A stretch of DNA of 64,000 nucleotides from Campylobacter hyointestinalis subsp. hyointestinalis (GTDB lineage Bacteria; Campylobacterota; Campylobacteria; Campylobacterales; Campylobacteraceae). The stretch spans positions 1,178,001-1,242,000 of the forward strand of contig NZ_CP053827.1 in NCBI RefSeq assembly GCF_013372145.1, written 5' to 3'. The position numbers and the translations under genes were made by a program. Shown one piece after another: positions 33,511 through 44,417 of this stretch (position 1 is the first letter of the stretch; every line of letters begins with the position of its first letter). Below the pieces are notes generated by a model. That model was not told the DNA's origin, made no database searches, and worked only from the letters and a program-made list of their open reading frames with translations.

Positions 33511-34359
33511 TTATACAAATACCGGAACTGGAGTATTTTGCAAGAAATATTTCGTAGTTCCACCAAGATACATTTCTCTCAAACCGTTTTCTCCAGAGCT
33601 ACTAGCGACAACCATATCAAAATGTCCGTTTTGTGTATTATTTAGTAAAGCTTCGCCGTGCGTAGATGTTGTTTTTACGACTTCAAATGTAGCATTTACG
33701 TCATGGAACGATAGATATTTTAGCAGATCATCTTGAATGCTTGGAGCGTCTTGCATATATCTAGCAGTCGTGATGATATGTACGCTTTTAGCCTGCTTTA
33801 GCAAAAACATAGAGCCGGTTATCGCTTTGGCTATATTAGCCGTTCCACTCCAACCTATAAGAATTCTATCTGTTTTAAACTCTTTTAAATTTCTTGGTAT
33901 GACTATAGCGTTTTTTCCACTCTTTATAACAGATGCATTAAAAGTGGCAGTAGGCTCACCTTCTGGTGGGCAAGCACTCACTACTAGATCACAAAATTTA
34001 GCTTCGTATTCTACAACCTTACTTCTTAAGCCCTCTTTTGTGACAAACTCCGCAGTAGCGATTCCTGGTAAATTTGTATCTGAAATTTGTACGCCTAATT
34101 CACCACAAAGCCTTGTAAAAAGCTCGTGATTTTTATCTTTTTGAGCTTTTAGCTCATCTGCGACACTATCATGAAGAGCGTCAAAGATTTTTCCACTTCT
34201 TAGCGCCATTTCCATATTAAACACTAAGTTAAAATCCATTTGAGAAGCTAAAAACTTAATATGCGAATTAAACGCTTTATTTACAAGCAAAGCACCACGA
34301 ATTCGAGCTTCAATGTCTTCTCCGCCGCCTATTGGAAAAAATAATTTTTTGATATCCAT
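33511..34359 (-). CDS. Universal-stress-protein-like protein
   Basis: A 282-residue cytoplasmic protein with a UspA-type nucleotide-binding fold, likely two tandem USP domains (about 1-145 and 160-282). The C-terminal half has DRILIGWSGTANIAKAI at the first strand and loop, and ends with a phosphate-loop-like GLREMYLGGTTKYFL segment (usually G-x2-G-x9-G-S/T). Family function: stress adaptation, ATP binding in some. It lies 9 bases before pnp on the same strand and is probably cotranscribed with it. Role not determined by sequence. Confidence 0.7.
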   Translation of the reverse strand: MDIKKLFFPIGGGEDIEARIRGALLVNKAFNSHIKFLASQMDFNLVFNMEMALRSGKIFDALHDSVADELKAQKDKNHELFTRLCGELGVQISDTNLPGIATAEFVTKEGLRSKVVEYEAKFCDLVVSACPPEGEPTATFNASVIKSGKNAIVIPRNLKEFKTDRILIGWSGTANIAKAITGSMFLLKQAKSVHIITTARYMQDAPSIQDDLLKYLSFHDVNATFEVVKTTSTHGEALLNNTQNGHFDMVVASSSGENGLREMYLGGTTKYFLQNTPVPVFV

Positions 34360-34368
34360 GATAATTTC

Positions 34369-36555
34369 CTAATTTAATTCCAGTGAAATTTTTCCACTTT
34401 TTATCTCACCGACTTTAACTTTTACCCTATCTCCCTCATGCAAAGGAGCACTCATTTTAGATATATGTAAAAGTCCGTCAACGCCGTCTCTTAAAGATAT
34501 AAACGCACCAAACTGAGCTACTTTTTTTACCTCTCCTTCAAATTCATCTCCAACGCTAAATGCAGATACATTTTTATTTTCTTTTCTGCCTTTAAAGCCT
34601 CCACCTCTTGGTTCTTTTTGTAAAATTTGAATAATATAATCTTTTGCTGCTTCAACTTTACCTTTTTGACCACCTGCTATTTTTACTTCACCTTTTTCGC
34701 GGTCTAGATCTATGCTAACTTCGAATTTCTCTATGATCTCTTTTATAGTTTTTCCAGCTTGTCCGATGATATCAACTATCTTGCTAGGATCGACGCTAAA
34801 TAGCTCTAATTTAGGCAAAACATCTTCATTTATGACTATATCATCATTTGCTCTTTGCATAATTTTAAGTATATGCTCTCTTCCTTCTTTAGCTTGATAC
34901 AAAGCTTCTTTTAGCACTTCAAGACTGATTCCTCCGAGCTTTATATCCATTTGAAGCGCTGTGATACCATCGATACTTCCAGCAACTTTAAAATCCATAT
35001 CGCCATCATGATCTTCAAGCCCCATGATATCAGTCAAAACTGCGTGTTTATCGCCTTCAAAAATCAGCCCCATAGCAACTCCGGCTACTAATTTTATAGT
35101 TTCAACGCCAGCAGCGCGAAGAGCCAAAGAACCGCCACAAACACTAGCCATAGAGCTAGATCCGTTACTTTCTAATATCTCACTAACTATTCTTAAAGAG
35201 TAAGGACTATTTATATCAACACTTGGATATAGTGCTCTTTTAGCCAAATTTCCATGTCCTAGCTCTCTTCTACCAGGAGCCTTTATTGGGCTTGCTTCGC
35301 CGACGCTAAATCCAGGAAAATTATAATTGAACATAAATTTTTCAGATACGGCATTTCTTTCTGTTAAAAGCTCATTCATCTGAGCGTCATTATCAGTGCC
35401 TAAAGTAGCTATTACAAGAGCTTGAGTTTGACCACGAGTAAATAGACAACTTCCGTGTGCGCTTGGAAGTATATTTGTTTCGATAGTGATAGGTCTAACT
35501 TCTTTTAGCCCTCTTCCATCCGCTCTTCTTGCTTCTTCTATGATCTGAGATCTAACTATCTTCTTTTTATATTTTCCTAAAATATTTAAAATAACTTCTT
35601 CTCTCCAACCCTCTTTTATGGCTATATCGCTACTTGCTATCTGTTTTGCTATCTTTGATAACTCGCTTGCACGTTCACTTTTTGCCATTTGATTTATGGC
35701 TAATTTCACATCGTTTTTATAAAATTCATCTATATAAATAGCAATATTTTCATTTTCTATTTCAGGTTTGTATTCTAAGTTTGCATTATCTTTTTTATGG
35801 TGTGAAAATGCTTCTTCATAAGCACTACTACCTCTTAAAATAGCCTCACCAGCAAATTTAATGGCTTCTACCATCATATCTTCGCTAAATTCATTCATAT
35901 CTTGTTTTGGGATAAAACCCTCATTTAGACTCGGATCTATCATAGGATCTATAGCTATGACTGGTACTATCTCATTTTGAACTTGCGGTAAACTTCTCAT
36001 TTCTATCATCAAAAGCTCATCGCCTACACCAGCAACATAAAGATCTAAACTAGAATTTTTAAGCTCACTATTAGTAGGATTTATAACAAATTCTTTATCT
36101 ATATAGCCTACTCTAACACCGCAAACAGCGCGTTCAACAGGGATATCACTAAGATAAAGTGCAACGCTTGCAGCATTTAATGCAGCTACTTGGAGATCCA
36201 CTTCTGGATCGCTACTCAAAACCATTACAACTATTTGAGTAGGATATGCATATCCTTTTGGAAAAAGTGGTCTTAAGCTTCTATCGATTATACGACTTGT
36301 GAGAGTTTCAAATTCCCCAGGTTTTGTCTCTCTTTTGATGTATCCCCCAGGTATTCTTCCTGCTGCGTATTGTTTTTCTATGTACTGAACCGTAAGTGGC
36401 AAAAAGTCCTCTTCTACCACAGCGTCTTCTCTAGCTACGGTTGCTAAGATTACTGTATTTTTCACACGCAAAAGAACTGCGCCGGCTGCTTGTTTGGCTA
36501 CTTTATCTAAATCAAAAATCTCAACTTGATTATTTACTTCTATCGAATACTGCAT
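34369..36555 (-). CDS. pnp: Polynucleotide phosphorylase
   Basis: A 728-residue 3'-5' phosphorolytic exoribonuclease. Two RNase PH-like domains (about 10-145 and 325-520), an alpha-helical linker between them, KH domain (about 570-630; [12 protein letters not shown]) and S1 domain (about 655-728; [20 protein letters not shown]). Second PH domain has [21 protein letters not shown] and [13 protein letters not shown], the catalytic Asp region. Length normal. Cotranscribed with the phosphoribosyltransferase and lptD genes upstream (11 bases). Confidence 0.95.
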   Translation of the reverse strand: MQYSIEVNNQVEIFDLDKVAKQAAGAVLLRVKNTVILATVAREDAVVEEDFLPLTVQYIEKQYAAGRIPGGYIKRETKPGEFETLTSRIIDRSLRPLFPKGYAYPTQIVVMVLSSDPEVDLQVAALNAASVALYLSDIPVERAVCGVRVGYIDKEFVINPTNSELKNSSLDLYVAGVGDELLMIEMRSLPQVQNEIVPVIAIDPMIDPSLNEGFIPKQDMNEFSEDMMVEAIKFAGEAILRGSSAYEEAFSHHKKDNANLEYKPEIENENIAIYIDEFYKNDVKLAINQMAKSERASELSKIAKQIASSDIAIKEGWREEVILNILGKYKKKIVRSQIIEEARRADGRGLKEVRPITIETNILPSAHGSCLFTRGQTQALVIATLGTDNDAQMNELLTERNAVSEKFMFNYNFPGFSVGEASPIKAPGRRELGHGNLAKRALYPSVDINSPYSLRIVSEILESNGSSSMASVCGGSLALRAAGVETIKLVAGVAMGLIFEGDKHAVLTDIMGLEDHDGDMDFKVAGSIDGITALQMDIKLGGISLEVLKEALYQAKEGREHILKIMQRANDDIVINEDVLPKLELFSVDPSKIVDIIGQAGKTIKEIIEKFEVSIDLDREKGEVKIAGGQKGKVEAAKDYIIQILQKEPRGGGFKGRKENKNVSAFSVGDEFEGEVKKVAQFGAFISLRDGVDGLLHISKMSAPLHEGDRVKVKVGEIKSGKISLELN

Positions 36556-36566
36556 AATACTGCTCC

Positions 36567-37247
36567 TTATTTTTGTAATGGTAAATAATATGGACTTTCT
36601 TCTAAAATAGACATAATAGAATCTGAATTTAAGTCTATTTTGTTGTTATAATAAAAATCCACATCGACAAAATTTGTTATTTTTCTGACACAAAATATAT
36701 TATCTATCAATGTATTTAGGTATGAAACGATGCCACTTGGCATAAGCGGCGTTGCGTAAGTTATGGACTTTACTCCTAAATTTATAAGCGTTTTTATGCA
36801 AGTAACTGCCGTAGCCCCAGTTTCACAACCTTCATCGATCAGCAAGATATTTCTTCCTTGCAAATCCCAAAGTAACTTTCCTTTCCTATATCTATAAACA
36901 TTTTTTAAGATCTTTTCTTCATATTTTCTATGAGCTTCACCGTAAATAAAATCCAAAGTTATGTTAAAAGCGTTTATAAGCTCTTCATTTATGACTATTT
37001 CCTCAGTTTCGCTTACCATACCGACTTCACATTCTGGATTATTTGGTGCTGTTATCTGCTCACTAAATAGCAACTCGTAACTAAGACCTAAAGCGCGAGC
37101 CACTCTATCTGTTAAAACGATCGAATCCAAAGACGAGCAAATAAGCACGTAATCGCCACTTATAAGCTCATTTTTAGGCAATATCTCAAAAAGTTTATCG
37201 GCTGCATCGAGTTGATTTTCAAATTTAAGCTCGCTTGGACTTATCAT
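36567..37247 (-). CDS. Phosphoribosyltransferase-like protein
   Basis: A 226-residue protein of the type I phosphoribosyltransferase fold. The PRPP-binding loop is [20 protein letters not shown] (about 130-150), with Asp-Glu acid pair and GATA loop. N-terminal half is less conserved. It overlaps lptD by 4 bases and precedes pnp by 11, so it sits in a mixed operon (lptD-PRTase-pnp). Substrate base is unknown; purine salvage is possible from the nearby purD and guaA but is inference only. Confidence 0.75.
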   Translation of the reverse strand: MISPSELKFENQLDAADKLFEILPKNELISGDYVLICSSLDSIVLTDRVARALGLSYELLFSEQITAPNNPECEVGMVSETEEIVINEELINAFNITLDFIYGEAHRKYEEKILKNVYRYRKGKLLWDLQGRNILLIDEGCETGATAVTCIKTLINLGVKSITYATPLMPSGIVSYLNTLIDNIFCVRKITNFVDVDFYYNNKIDLNSDSIMSILEESPYYLPLQK

Positions 37248-39433
37248 TGCAATGAAGCTCCATTATTATTGTTTTGCTCTATAGAAAAGTCATATCCTAC
37301 TTCGCCAAACGGATAAAAACCAAACATCAGATAAACTCCTTGAGTTTTTTTAGATTCTATACCGCCGCTTGTATTTTTTGGCTCTATGTCTTCTTGATAA
37401 ATGAGCGAATAACTCCAGCATTTTCTTTTATAATTTATACCGGTTTTCCATCTTTTTGTGTAATTTCTTTCAAAATCATAATCAAACCCACCAAGTAGCG
37501 AGTAGTTTCTAGATACGTTTATATTTAGAGAAGAGCCAAAATAACTCTCTCTTTCATAAGTCTTATTTTCACTGTCTTTTTCTTCATAGGTATGATATAA
37601 AGATGTATTAAACAGCGAATTTAAATATCCGACTCCGGTTTGAATTTTAGGAAAACGGTTATTTATATGTGAGTATTCGAATTTGTTGGCTATAGTAAAG
37701 TTATTTAGGTATAAGTTTACTCTATGTTCTAAATTTGAAAACTCACTATTTTCGATATTAAAGCCTTGTTTGACGCTATGCCTTAGTACTTTTTTACCGT
37801 CTCTATCATAAAAATACTGCGTCAAATTCGCAAATGTATTTTCCGTAGTATATTCATCGCTTAAAGCACCGATAAAATTATCTTCGAAAAGATCATCTTG
37901 CAAGTTAGATATATCGGTTCCATAAGCTATTTTATAATATTTTAGCAACTTTTGTTTTATTTTACCACTTGAATATCCTGGTTTTATATAATCAAGCCTT
38001 AAGTTCATAGTGTGATAAAAATCGTCATAAGCTTTTGCAAGATCTGTTTGCAACGCAAAATCATGATAATGGTTTATAAAGTCGTCAAATTCATCATCTC
38101 TTAAAGAGCCATTACTATAAATTTTATTATTATCATACTGGATATGCGTCGCATATAGATTTTCAGTAATACTAAAATTTGCAAAATCATCAAGTATATT
38201 AAAATTGATACCGACTGGTAAATTTAGCTCATAAGAAGATGCACTCACTCCCACGCTTCTTGTATAATTATGATATTGTGTATCAAATGAATATGTTAAA
38301 TTCGGAAGTATAAACTGGTCTAGAAAGCTATGATATTGCAAAGTCGGAAGCTCTTGCAAAGTGTCGTCATTGCCGTATTTAGAGCCGATTTTAGCGGTGT
38401 CTATATAATACTTTGCGTACATACCAAAATAATGTTCATTCGTCGTAAGAAAATAGTTGAGTTTAGACTGCACTAATGAGTCAAAGTCATTTTCTTTGCC
38501 ACGTAAATTTAGATAGTCTATATCGTTTAAATGGGTGTATTTAAGCCACAATCCCTCGTTATAATCCCCGTCTAAAAAGTATTTTACGAGCTTGTCTCTA
38601 TCGTATTCTATCTCATAACCATAATGTTTGTTATTTTTCAATTTTTCTTTTTGGACGTATGAAGATTTATCCCAAAACTCTCCACCTCTTATGAGTCCTT
38701 TTGAATAAGGGGAATCCGCAAATCTAAATGTAGAGTAAAGCCCTGCTCCCCTACTTGTACGAACTTGAGGATCAAACTCTAGATCCCATTCATCGTGGGT
38801 TGCTATATAAATAGGTTGCAGATATCTAAGACCTTCTCCTTTACCAAAAGAAATTTGAGGTATCAAAAGTCCACTACGTCTAGTTTTATCCGTAGAAAAA
38901 CCAAAATAAGGAAGATAAAATATCGGCATATCACCCACGTAAAAAACGGGGTTATAAAGATGAAGAAATTTGCTTGTTTTATTAAGCTCTCCACTAGTAA
39001 ATTTTATATGCCAGTCTGGATCTTGAACATTACAGCTAGAAACTATCGATTTTGATACTTCATAAGCGTCATTGTTGCTGCAACTCTCATCGCTTTGTAT
39101 CCATAGCTCTTTACTTTTGTCCATAGCAAAACTACTGTCTGCGTTTATCTCATCTGTTTTTAAATTTACTTTTGCATAATTCGATCTAGTAGTTTCGTTT
39201 TCACCTTTTAGTATATTTACGTTTCCAAAAAGCTCAACTATCTCGTTTGCTTCGTCATATTTTGCTTCATCTGCTGTTACTAAATATGTTTGAGAAAAAA
39301 GTAGCACATTGCCTTTTGCTTCTATGATCTGTCCGTTTTTATCTACGTTATCGGCTAAAAACTCGACATTTTCTACAGCACCAAATGCTAAAGTTGCGGT
39401 AAATACGGTCAAAAAAGTTTTTTTAATAAGCAT
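37244..39433 (-). CDS. lptD: LPS-assembly outer-membrane protein LptD
   Basis: A 729-residue outer-membrane protein that inserts lipopolysaccharide/lipooligosaccharide. A signal peptide (about 1-18, [17 protein letters not shown]), then a periplasmic OstA/LptA-like beta-jellyroll (about 20-140, with EAKGNVLLFSQTYLVTADEA), then a large beta-barrel rich in Tyr, Phe and Asn. Shorter than E. coli LptD (784) but close to epsilonproteobacterial forms. Overlaps the RDD gene by 11 bases and the phosphoribosyltransferase gene by 4. Confidence 0.88.
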   Translation of the reverse strand: MLIKKTFLTVFTATLAFGAVENVEFLADNVDKNGQIIEAKGNVLLFSQTYLVTADEAKYDEANEIVELFGNVNILKGENETTRSNYAKVNLKTDEINADSSFAMDKSKELWIQSDESCSNNDAYEVSKSIVSSCNVQDPDWHIKFTSGELNKTSKFLHLYNPVFYVGDMPIFYLPYFGFSTDKTRRSGLLIPQISFGKGEGLRYLQPIYIATHDEWDLEFDPQVRTSRGAGLYSTFRFADSPYSKGLIRGGEFWDKSSYVQKEKLKNNKHYGYEIEYDRDKLVKYFLDGDYNEGLWLKYTHLNDIDYLNLRGKENDFDSLVQSKLNYFLTTNEHYFGMYAKYYIDTAKIGSKYGNDDTLQELPTLQYHSFLDQFILPNLTYSFDTQYHNYTRSVGVSASSYELNLPVGINFNILDDFANFSITENLYATHIQYDNNKIYSNGSLRDDEFDDFINHYHDFALQTDLAKAYDDFYHTMNLRLDYIKPGYSSGKIKQKLLKYYKIAYGTDISNLQDDLFEDNFIGALSDEYTTENTFANLTQYFYDRDGKKVLRHSVKQGFNIENSEFSNLEHRVNLYLNNFTIANKFEYSHINNRFPKIQTGVGYLNSLFNTSLYHTYEEKDSENKTYERESYFGSSLNINVSRNYSLLGGFDYDFERNYTKRWKTGINYKRKCWSYSLIYQEDIEPKNTSGGIESKKTQGVYLMFGFYPFGEVGYDFSIEQNNNNGASLQ

Positions 39434-39878
39434 TACAAACTACTGTCTTTGCCAGTCTATCGTGCCAAGTTTGTCTATAAATATTACCAAAAGCCCAGAT
39501 AAAACCTAGATAAAAGCACCATTCACTCAGTATTCTAACACAAGCTCTTAGTGCACTAGCGCCAAATGTAGGTTTTGATAGCATGAGCGTATCTAGTGTG
39601 ATTATTTTAAATATCATTTTTCCCGGAGTTGCGCCGTAGTACCAGATAAAAAATGTATGGTAGATAACCTTTAAAAGCGTGATTTGAAACATTAAATTTG
39701 ATATAAGCATAGCTAGTTGTTCTACATTATCTGCAGTTTTTACCAAAGAGTTCCAATATGCAAATAAAAATATAACGCTAACTATGATTTCATCAACGCT
39801 ATAAGCTAAGATTCTTCTATCCATCTTAGCTATACTTATATTTTCCCTATCTAATTTATCTAACAAATTTTCATTCAT
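39423..39878 (-). CDS. RDD-family membrane protein
   Basis: A 151-residue inner-membrane protein with the RDD fold: [20 protein letters not shown] (about 22-41, Arg-Asp-like pair), a second helix near 65-85, the GATPGKMIF(K) loop (about 90-98) and a third helix at 115-135. It lies between purD (4-base overlap) and lptD (11-base overlap), so it is cotranscribed. Family function is unclear; ion transport has been proposed for some. Arg and Asp positions are retained. Confidence 0.75.
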   Translation of the reverse strand: MNENLLDKLDRENISIAKMDRRILAYSVDEIIVSVIFLFAYWNSLVKTADNVEQLAMLISNLMFQITLLKVIYHTFFIWYYGATPGKMIFKIITLDTLMLSKPTFGASALRACVRILSEWCFYLGFIWAFGNIYRQTWHDRLAKTVVCNAY

Positions 39879-41122
39879 TTAAGAGCCTGATATGCGATAT
39901 CTTTTCTAAATTTACTGCCGTCAAAATCTATATTTTGGACAAGCTCATAAGCTTTTTTATGAGCCTCTTTTATATCTTTTCCTACGCCTACTGCTACTAA
40001 AATACGCCCACCATCACTATATAAAACGCCATTTTCTTCGCTAACTCCGGCGTAAGCTATATGTGAGCCATCTGGTATATCTTTTATAGTTATTTTTGTT
40101 TTAGGAGTACTATCATAAGGATAGTTTTTACTGGCCATGACTACGCCTACTGCTACATCATCTTTTAAAGTGATATCTATAAGTTTTCCAGTAGCTGCGT
40201 CATATAGTATTTCACTTAGATTTCCATCTATCAAAGGCATCAAGACTTCACATTCTGGATCCCCAAAACGCACGTTAAACTCTAAAACATAAGGGGTATT
40301 ATTGACTATCATAAGACCTACAAAAAGAACTCCACAAAATGGAGCATTTTCTTTTTGCATACCGGCTAAAGTCGGAGCTACGACTTCTTGCTCTACTCTT
40401 TTTATAAGCTCTTTACTAGCCAAAGGACTTGGTGCGTAAGCCCCCATTCCACCAGTATTTGGACCTTCATCATTATCAAGCAATCTTTTATGATCTTGAG
40501 CAACTGGAAGGCTTACAAAGCTTTTGCCATCGCAAATAGCAAAAAAACTAAGCTCAAAACCATCTAAAAACTCTTCTATGACTATGCTTTTACCAGCATC
40601 TCCAAAACTATCTCCGCTTAACATATCAAGAGCTGCTTTTTTCGCTTCATCGTGACTTTGAGCTATGATCACGCCTTTTCCCGCACAAAGTCCGTCTGCT
40701 TTTACGACTACGATTTGACCTAGAGTATCTATAAATTTACTAGCTTCATCAAAATTATTAGTATTTAAAAATCTTGCAGTCCTAATACCATTTTTATGCA
40801 AAAAATCCTTCATATAAGTCTTACTGCTCTCTAACATAGCAGCAGCTTTTGTAGGACCAAATATATTTAGCCCTTTTTCTTTAAATATATCTACTACTCC
40901 AGCACTCAGCGCATTTTCCGGACCGACCACACTTAAAGCTATATCGTTTTTCTTTGCAAAATCAGCCAGTTCGTAATAATCTTTTGCGATGATATTTGTG
41001 CCAAGCTCTTTTGTAGCTCCATTTCCAGGAGAAAAGTATAATTTTTTTACGTTTTTGTCTTGTTTTAGTCTAAGCCCTATGGCATACTCTCTGCCACCGC
41101 TTCCTATAATTAAAATATTCAT
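39875..41122 (-). CDS. purD: Phosphoribosylamine-glycine ligase PurD
   Basis: A 415-residue ATP-grasp enzyme, second step of purine synthesis (GAR synthetase). N-terminal [10 protein letters not shown] (about 7-16), PGNGA near 32, [11 protein letters not shown] (about 140-150), and [15 protein letters not shown] (about 285-299). Length normal. Ribosome binding site AGGA. It heads the purD-RDD-lptD-PRTase-pnp-stress protein run. The probable 6S RNA ends 25 bases upstream. Confidence 0.95.
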   Translation of the reverse strand: MNILIIGSGGREYAIGLRLKQDKNVKKLYFSPGNGATKELGTNIIAKDYYELADFAKKNDIALSVVGPENALSAGVVDIFKEKGLNIFGPTKAAAMLESSKTYMKDFLHKNGIRTARFLNTNNFDEASKFIDTLGQIVVVKADGLCAGKGVIIAQSHDEAKKAALDMLSGDSFGDAGKSIVIEEFLDGFELSFFAICDGKSFVSLPVAQDHKRLLDNDEGPNTGGMGAYAPSPLASKELIKRVEQEVVAPTLAGMQKENAPFCGVLFVGLMIVNNTPYVLEFNVRFGDPECEVLMPLIDGNLSEILYDAATGKLIDITLKDDVAVGVVMASKNYPYDSTPKTKITIKDIPDGSHIAYAGVSEENGVLYSDGGRILVAVGVGKDIKEAHKKAYELVQNIDFDGSKFRKDIAYQALK

Positions 41123-41146
41123 ATTTTTCCTAATAAATTAAGTAAG

Positions 41147-41334
41147 AAAACCCAAATGGCCGTTGCGTAGTAGAATCGGCCCTAAAAAGCCAATCTTGCA
41201 GATAGGCTTATGCTTTAGGTCGCGATTTCTCGCTCTAAGAGTTACAAACGAAGTCGCGTCTCACTGCATAAGCACATCTCCGCCTATACTAATGTGTTGG
41301 ACCCTCATAAAAAACGCTATCGAACCATTCAGGC
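41147..41334 (-). ncRNA. ssrS: Probable 6S RNA
   Basis: A dedicated minus-strand RNA of about 188 bases, upstream of purD. Promoter TTGAAT (41368-41363), a 16-base spacer and TATAAT (41346-41341) gives a start near 41334. The ends close in a long stem: AAGCCTGAATGG near the 5' end pairs with CCATTTGGGTTTT near the 3' end (12 pairs, several G-U). Inside, GCTTATGC pairs with GCATAAGC and CGCGA with TCGCG, leaving internal bubbles: the shape of 6S RNA, which mimics an open promoter to bind RNA polymerase. 6S genes in many bacteria sit next to purine genes (E. coli ygfA), and purD-linked 6S has been noted in this class, as I recall. No sequence homology check was possible. Confidence 0.7.
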
Positions 41335-41340
41335 TTAGAG

Positions 41341-41368
41341 ATTATATATAAATTTTGCTTAAATTCAA
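41341..41368 (-). promoter_or_regulatory. ssrS: Promoter of the probable 6S RNA
   Basis: Minus strand: TTGAAT (41368-41363), 16 bases, TATAAT (41346-41341), transcript start near 41334. The hemD gene stops at 41380, so the promoter is just beyond its end. Confidence 0.5.
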
Positions 41369-41379
41369 AGAATATTTAT

Positions 41380-42015
41380 TTATTTTATGTCTTTTGCTAA
41401 AGCCACGCATTCGTTTATGCTTTGAACTTTGCTTTGAAATGTGTTAGTAAATTTTTCTAGATATTTTGCAGTCGTTTTTCCTATAGCTATAGCTTTATAG
41501 CTATTATCCCAGCCGAAATTTCGTATAAACCCTTCTACATTTTTTGGACTAGTAAATATAATTTTTGAGTTTAAAGGCGGTTTTAAACTACTATCTAAGC
41601 TCAATATCACATTTTCATAGCCTATTATGGTAGTGATATCAACACTATTTTTTTTAAAAAAAAAGCTTAAATTTGACAGCGTGTCTTTTGCACTTATATA
41701 CAAAACTTTTTTATTTTTAAGATCATTTATGATCTCCATACCAAACTCTTTGCCATGTGAACTTAAAGCTTGTACTACATCGCTAAATCCAAAATCTAAA
41801 GCGCTTTTTGTGGTGGCTTCTCCTATGCTTTTTACGGTTAAATTCCTAGGCGATACACCATTAAATTTAAGAGCGTTTATACCATTTTTACTGGTTAAAA
41901 CAAGAACATCAAAATCGTCTAAATCAACACTAAATTTCTTGAAAACCACTTCACATACTTTTAAATTTATGATTTCATCATCATTAAAAACAGTATTTGA
42001 AACAAGATATATCAT
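41380..42015 (-). CDS. hemD: Uroporphyrinogen-III synthase HemD
   Basis: A 211-residue cytoplasmic enzyme that closes the tetrapyrrole ring with inversion of ring D. The family is poorly conserved, but two alpha/beta lobes are visible, with LVLTSKNGINAL (about 38-49) and IIFTSPKNVEGFI (about 150-162) in the paired positions, and KAIAIGKTTAKYL near the end. Slightly short (about 240 in E. coli), as in campylobacters. 4 bases downstream of the DNA glycosylase gene. Function assigned by fold pattern. Confidence 0.82.
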   Translation of the reverse strand: MIYLVSNTVFNDDEIINLKVCEVVFKKFSVDLDDFDVLVLTSKNGINALKFNGVSPRNLTVKSIGEATTKSALDFGFSDVVQALSSHGKEFGMEIINDLKNKKVLYISAKDTLSNLSFFFKKNSVDITTIIGYENVILSLDSSLKPPLNSKIIFTSPKNVEGFIRNFGWDNSYKAIAIGKTTAKYLEKFTNTFQSKVQSINECVALAKDIK

Positions 42016-42019
42016 AGCT

Positions 42020-42493
42020 TTACTCCAAGTATTTTAAGATGATCTTCCACTCTTCAAGCAGATCTTCTAGCTTGTATTTTGCATTTGCAGGGCTAGTTGA
42101 AGGAAGCTTTACTGGTTCGAATTTATGAAATTTTTTGCATATGATATACGCCCTAACGCCGTTTGCAAAGACTTGCTCTATTTTGGTATTTTCAAAAATT
42201 CGGTTTAAATTAGTAGGAAATATATTTTTCATAGAACTATCAGACGATCCTTTTACATCGCAGCTAAAAGCAGCGTCGTACAAAGCTACTTTATGCCTTA
42301 ACAAGAAATCCACTTTTTCTTTTACATTATTTAGTTTCGGCTCATCAAAAAGCAAAGATAAAACTTTCCAAAATCTATTTTGCTTATGAGCGTAATAAAA
42401 TCCATCTAAACGTGATCTAACTGATGGAAAAGAGCCCAGTATAAGTATCTTTGAGCTCTCATCGAAAATAGGTTCAAATGGATGAATTTGCAT
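42020..42493 (-). CDS. DNA-deoxyinosine glycosylase of the uracil-DNA-glycosylase superfamily
   Basis: A 157-residue UDG-like protein. Motif 1 LILGSFPSVRSRLDGFYYAH (about 17-36) and NRFWKVLSLLF (about 39-49) match the family called DNA-deoxyinosine glycosylase or UDG family 6; the C-terminal motif is KLPSTSPANAKY (about 127-138). It removes deaminated bases in repair. Normal length. Located between guaA and hemD, 4-base spacing to hemD, so likely coexpressed. Activity inferred from family. Confidence 0.8.
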   Translation of the reverse strand: MQIHPFEPIFDESSKILILGSFPSVRSRLDGFYYAHKQNRFWKVLSLLFDEPKLNNVKEKVDFLLRHKVALYDAAFSCDVKGSSDSSMKNIFPTNLNRIFENTKIEQVFANGVRAYIICKKFHKFEPVKLPSTSPANAKYKLEDLLEEWKIILKYLE

Positions 42494-42514
42494 AGCGGTA
42501 TAAGCTAAGAAGAT

Positions 42515-44047
42515 TTATTCCCATTCAATAGTTGCAGGCGGTTTTGAACTGATATCATACACTACGCGGTTAATGCCTTCAACTTCGTTTATTATACGAC
42601 GGCTACAGTTTTCTAGCAAGTCATAAGGAAGTCTCGAAAAACTAGCTGTCATTCCGTCGCTTGCATCGACTACACGGATGCAGACCGCATTTTCATAAGT
42701 ACGGTTATCACCCATAACTCCTACGCTATTTACGTTTAAAAGTACGCAAAATGCTTGCCAAGTCTTATCATACCAGCCGCTACTTTTTAACTCATCTCTT
42801 AATATAACATCTGCTTTTCTTAAAAGCTCAAGGCGATCTTTTGTAACTTCTCCCATTATGCGTATCGCAAGTCCAGGTCCTGGGAATGGATGACGAAAAA
42901 CTACATCTGGGCTTAGTCCTAGCTCAAGTCCTAGCTTTCTAACCTCATCTTTGAATATCTCTCTTAAAGGCTCTATCAGCTCAAATTTCATCCGTTCAGG
43001 AAGTCCGCCTACATTGTGGTGGCTTTTAATAGTCTTAGAAGCGCCAGCAACGCTACTTTCGATAACATCAGTATATAAAGTACCTTGAGCAAGGTATTTT
43101 ACATTTGCATGTTTTTTTGCCTCAGCGTCAAAAACTTCTATAAATGTTTCACCTATAATCTTACGTTTTTTCTCAGGATCGCTTACGCCTTTAAGCCTTT
43201 TTAAAAACAGCTCGCTAGCATCTATACTGATGAGATTTACACCGAGTTTTAGTCTAAACATATCTTCTACTTGCTTAGCTTCATTATGTCTAAGAAGTCC
43301 ATTATCTACAAATACTACTATCAAATTTTGTGGGATTGCATTAGCTAAAAGAGCAGCTACAACAGAGCTATCCACGCCGCCGCTTACCGCGCATAAAACT
43401 TGATCGTTTCCTACTTTCGTACGCAAAGCCTCTATCTCTTTTTTAGCGAAGCTTCCCATATTCCAGGTGCTTTCGCAGCCACAAATTTTAGCAAAGTTTT
43501 TGAGTATCACGTCGCCAAATTCGGTATGAGCGACTTCTGGATGAAATTGAAGCGCATAGAATTTTTTGCTCTCACAACCAAATACGCAGTATTCGCTATT
43601 TTCAGAGTCTGCTAAAACTTCAAAACCACTTGGTAAAGCAGTAACTTTATCTGAATGGCTCATCCAAACTATACTGCCGTTTGTCACGCCTTTTAGTAAA
43701 GCACATTCTTTTAGTATATTTATCTTTGCTTTTCCATACTCTTTTTGACCAGCAGGAGCGACTTCGGCTCCATTTTTATGAGCCATCAGCTGCATTCCGT
43801 AGCAAATTCCAAGAACAGGAATATCAAGCCCCCAGATCTGATCATCGCAAAAATACGCATCTTTAGCATAAACACTTGCTGGACCGCCACTTAGGATTAT
43901 ACCTTTTGGATTTTTGGCTTTTATAGTTTGAGTACTAACATTAAACGGTAAAAGCTCAGCATAAACGCCTTGTTCTCTAAGTCTTCTGGCGATGAGTTGT
44001 GTGTACTGCGATCCGAAATCCAGCACTAAAATATCTGCATTTTTCAT
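42515..44047 (-). CDS. guaA: GMP synthase (glutamine-hydrolysing)
   Basis: A 510-residue bifunctional enzyme converting XMP to GMP. N-terminal glutaminase domain (about 1-190): nucleophile in [10 protein letters not shown] (Cys about 81), His and Glu in [11 protein letters not shown] (about 168-178). Synthetase domain: PP-loop [11 protein letters not shown] (about 219-229) and C-terminal dimerisation domain with the conserved end PPATIEWE. Length normal. Upstream, 395 bases with tandem repeats separate it from the phage-like region. Confidence 0.96.
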   Translation of the reverse strand: MKNADILVLDFGSQYTQLIARRLREQGVYAELLPFNVSTQTIKAKNPKGIILSGGPASVYAKDAYFCDDQIWGLDIPVLGICYGMQLMAHKNGAEVAPAGQKEYGKAKINILKECALLKGVTNGSIVWMSHSDKVTALPSGFEVLADSENSEYCVFGCESKKFYALQFHPEVAHTEFGDVILKNFAKICGCESTWNMGSFAKKEIEALRTKVGNDQVLCAVSGGVDSSVVAALLANAIPQNLIVVFVDNGLLRHNEAKQVEDMFRLKLGVNLISIDASELFLKRLKGVSDPEKKRKIIGETFIEVFDAEAKKHANVKYLAQGTLYTDVIESSVAGASKTIKSHHNVGGLPERMKFELIEPLREIFKDEVRKLGLELGLSPDVVFRHPFPGPGLAIRIMGEVTKDRLELLRKADVILRDELKSSGWYDKTWQAFCVLLNVNSVGVMGDNRTYENAVCIRVVDASDGMTASFSRLPYDLLENCSRRIINEVEGINRVVYDISSKPPATIEWE

Positions 44048-44417
44048 TTATACCAACCTAAATTTTATAATTTTCGCAAGGCGCGCTTGCAACTAAAAAT
44101 AATTAACTTTGGCATTCTAGCCAAATTTAATTGAAACTTAACATAAGCCACATTAAAAAATATTATTAAACGGCGTTTTTATCCTAAAAAACAATATTTT
44201 ATAAAATACATAAAAAACATTTAGCGTTTAATATGCATTTTATAAGATATCTTATGGCACATTTACGGCACAATCATTTATCTGAAATTGCAAGTTTTTT
44301 ATGCAAAATCAGATAAGTTATTTTGTAGATTTTTTATGCAAAATCATTTGTCTAATTTTGCAAGTTTTTTTATACAATTTTCCCCTTGACATTTTTATAA
44401 AAATATGCTAGGGATAG
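44048..44417. other. AT-rich intergenic with tandem repeat, next to the phage remnant
   Basis: About 370 bases without an ORF. The guaA promoter must lie near 44050-44130. Short tandem copies of GGCAC...TTTAC occur at 44255-44270, then two 70-base-spaced copies of a segment at 44272-44311 and 44342-44371. Next comes a palindrome around 44391-44402. It forms the left boundary of the phage-like block. No attachment site copy was found at 53243-53265. Confidence 0.4.
44272..44371. repeat. Two tandem copies of a 30-base segment with 70-base period
   Basis: Copy 1 at 44272-44300 and copy 2 at 44342-44370 share AATCATTT, TCT and TTGCAAGTTTTTT. A further direct repeat TTTTTTATGCAAAATCA lies at 44295-44311 and 44330-44346. 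The arrangement is like integration or replication iterons but could also be drift in AT-rich DNA. Confidence 0.5.

Noticed and set aside
41163-41351. A 62-codon plus-strand ORF upstream of purD
   Set aside because: The region has the structure and promoter of a minus-strand RNA, and the ORF has no SD and odd composition (Arg, Cys, Pro).
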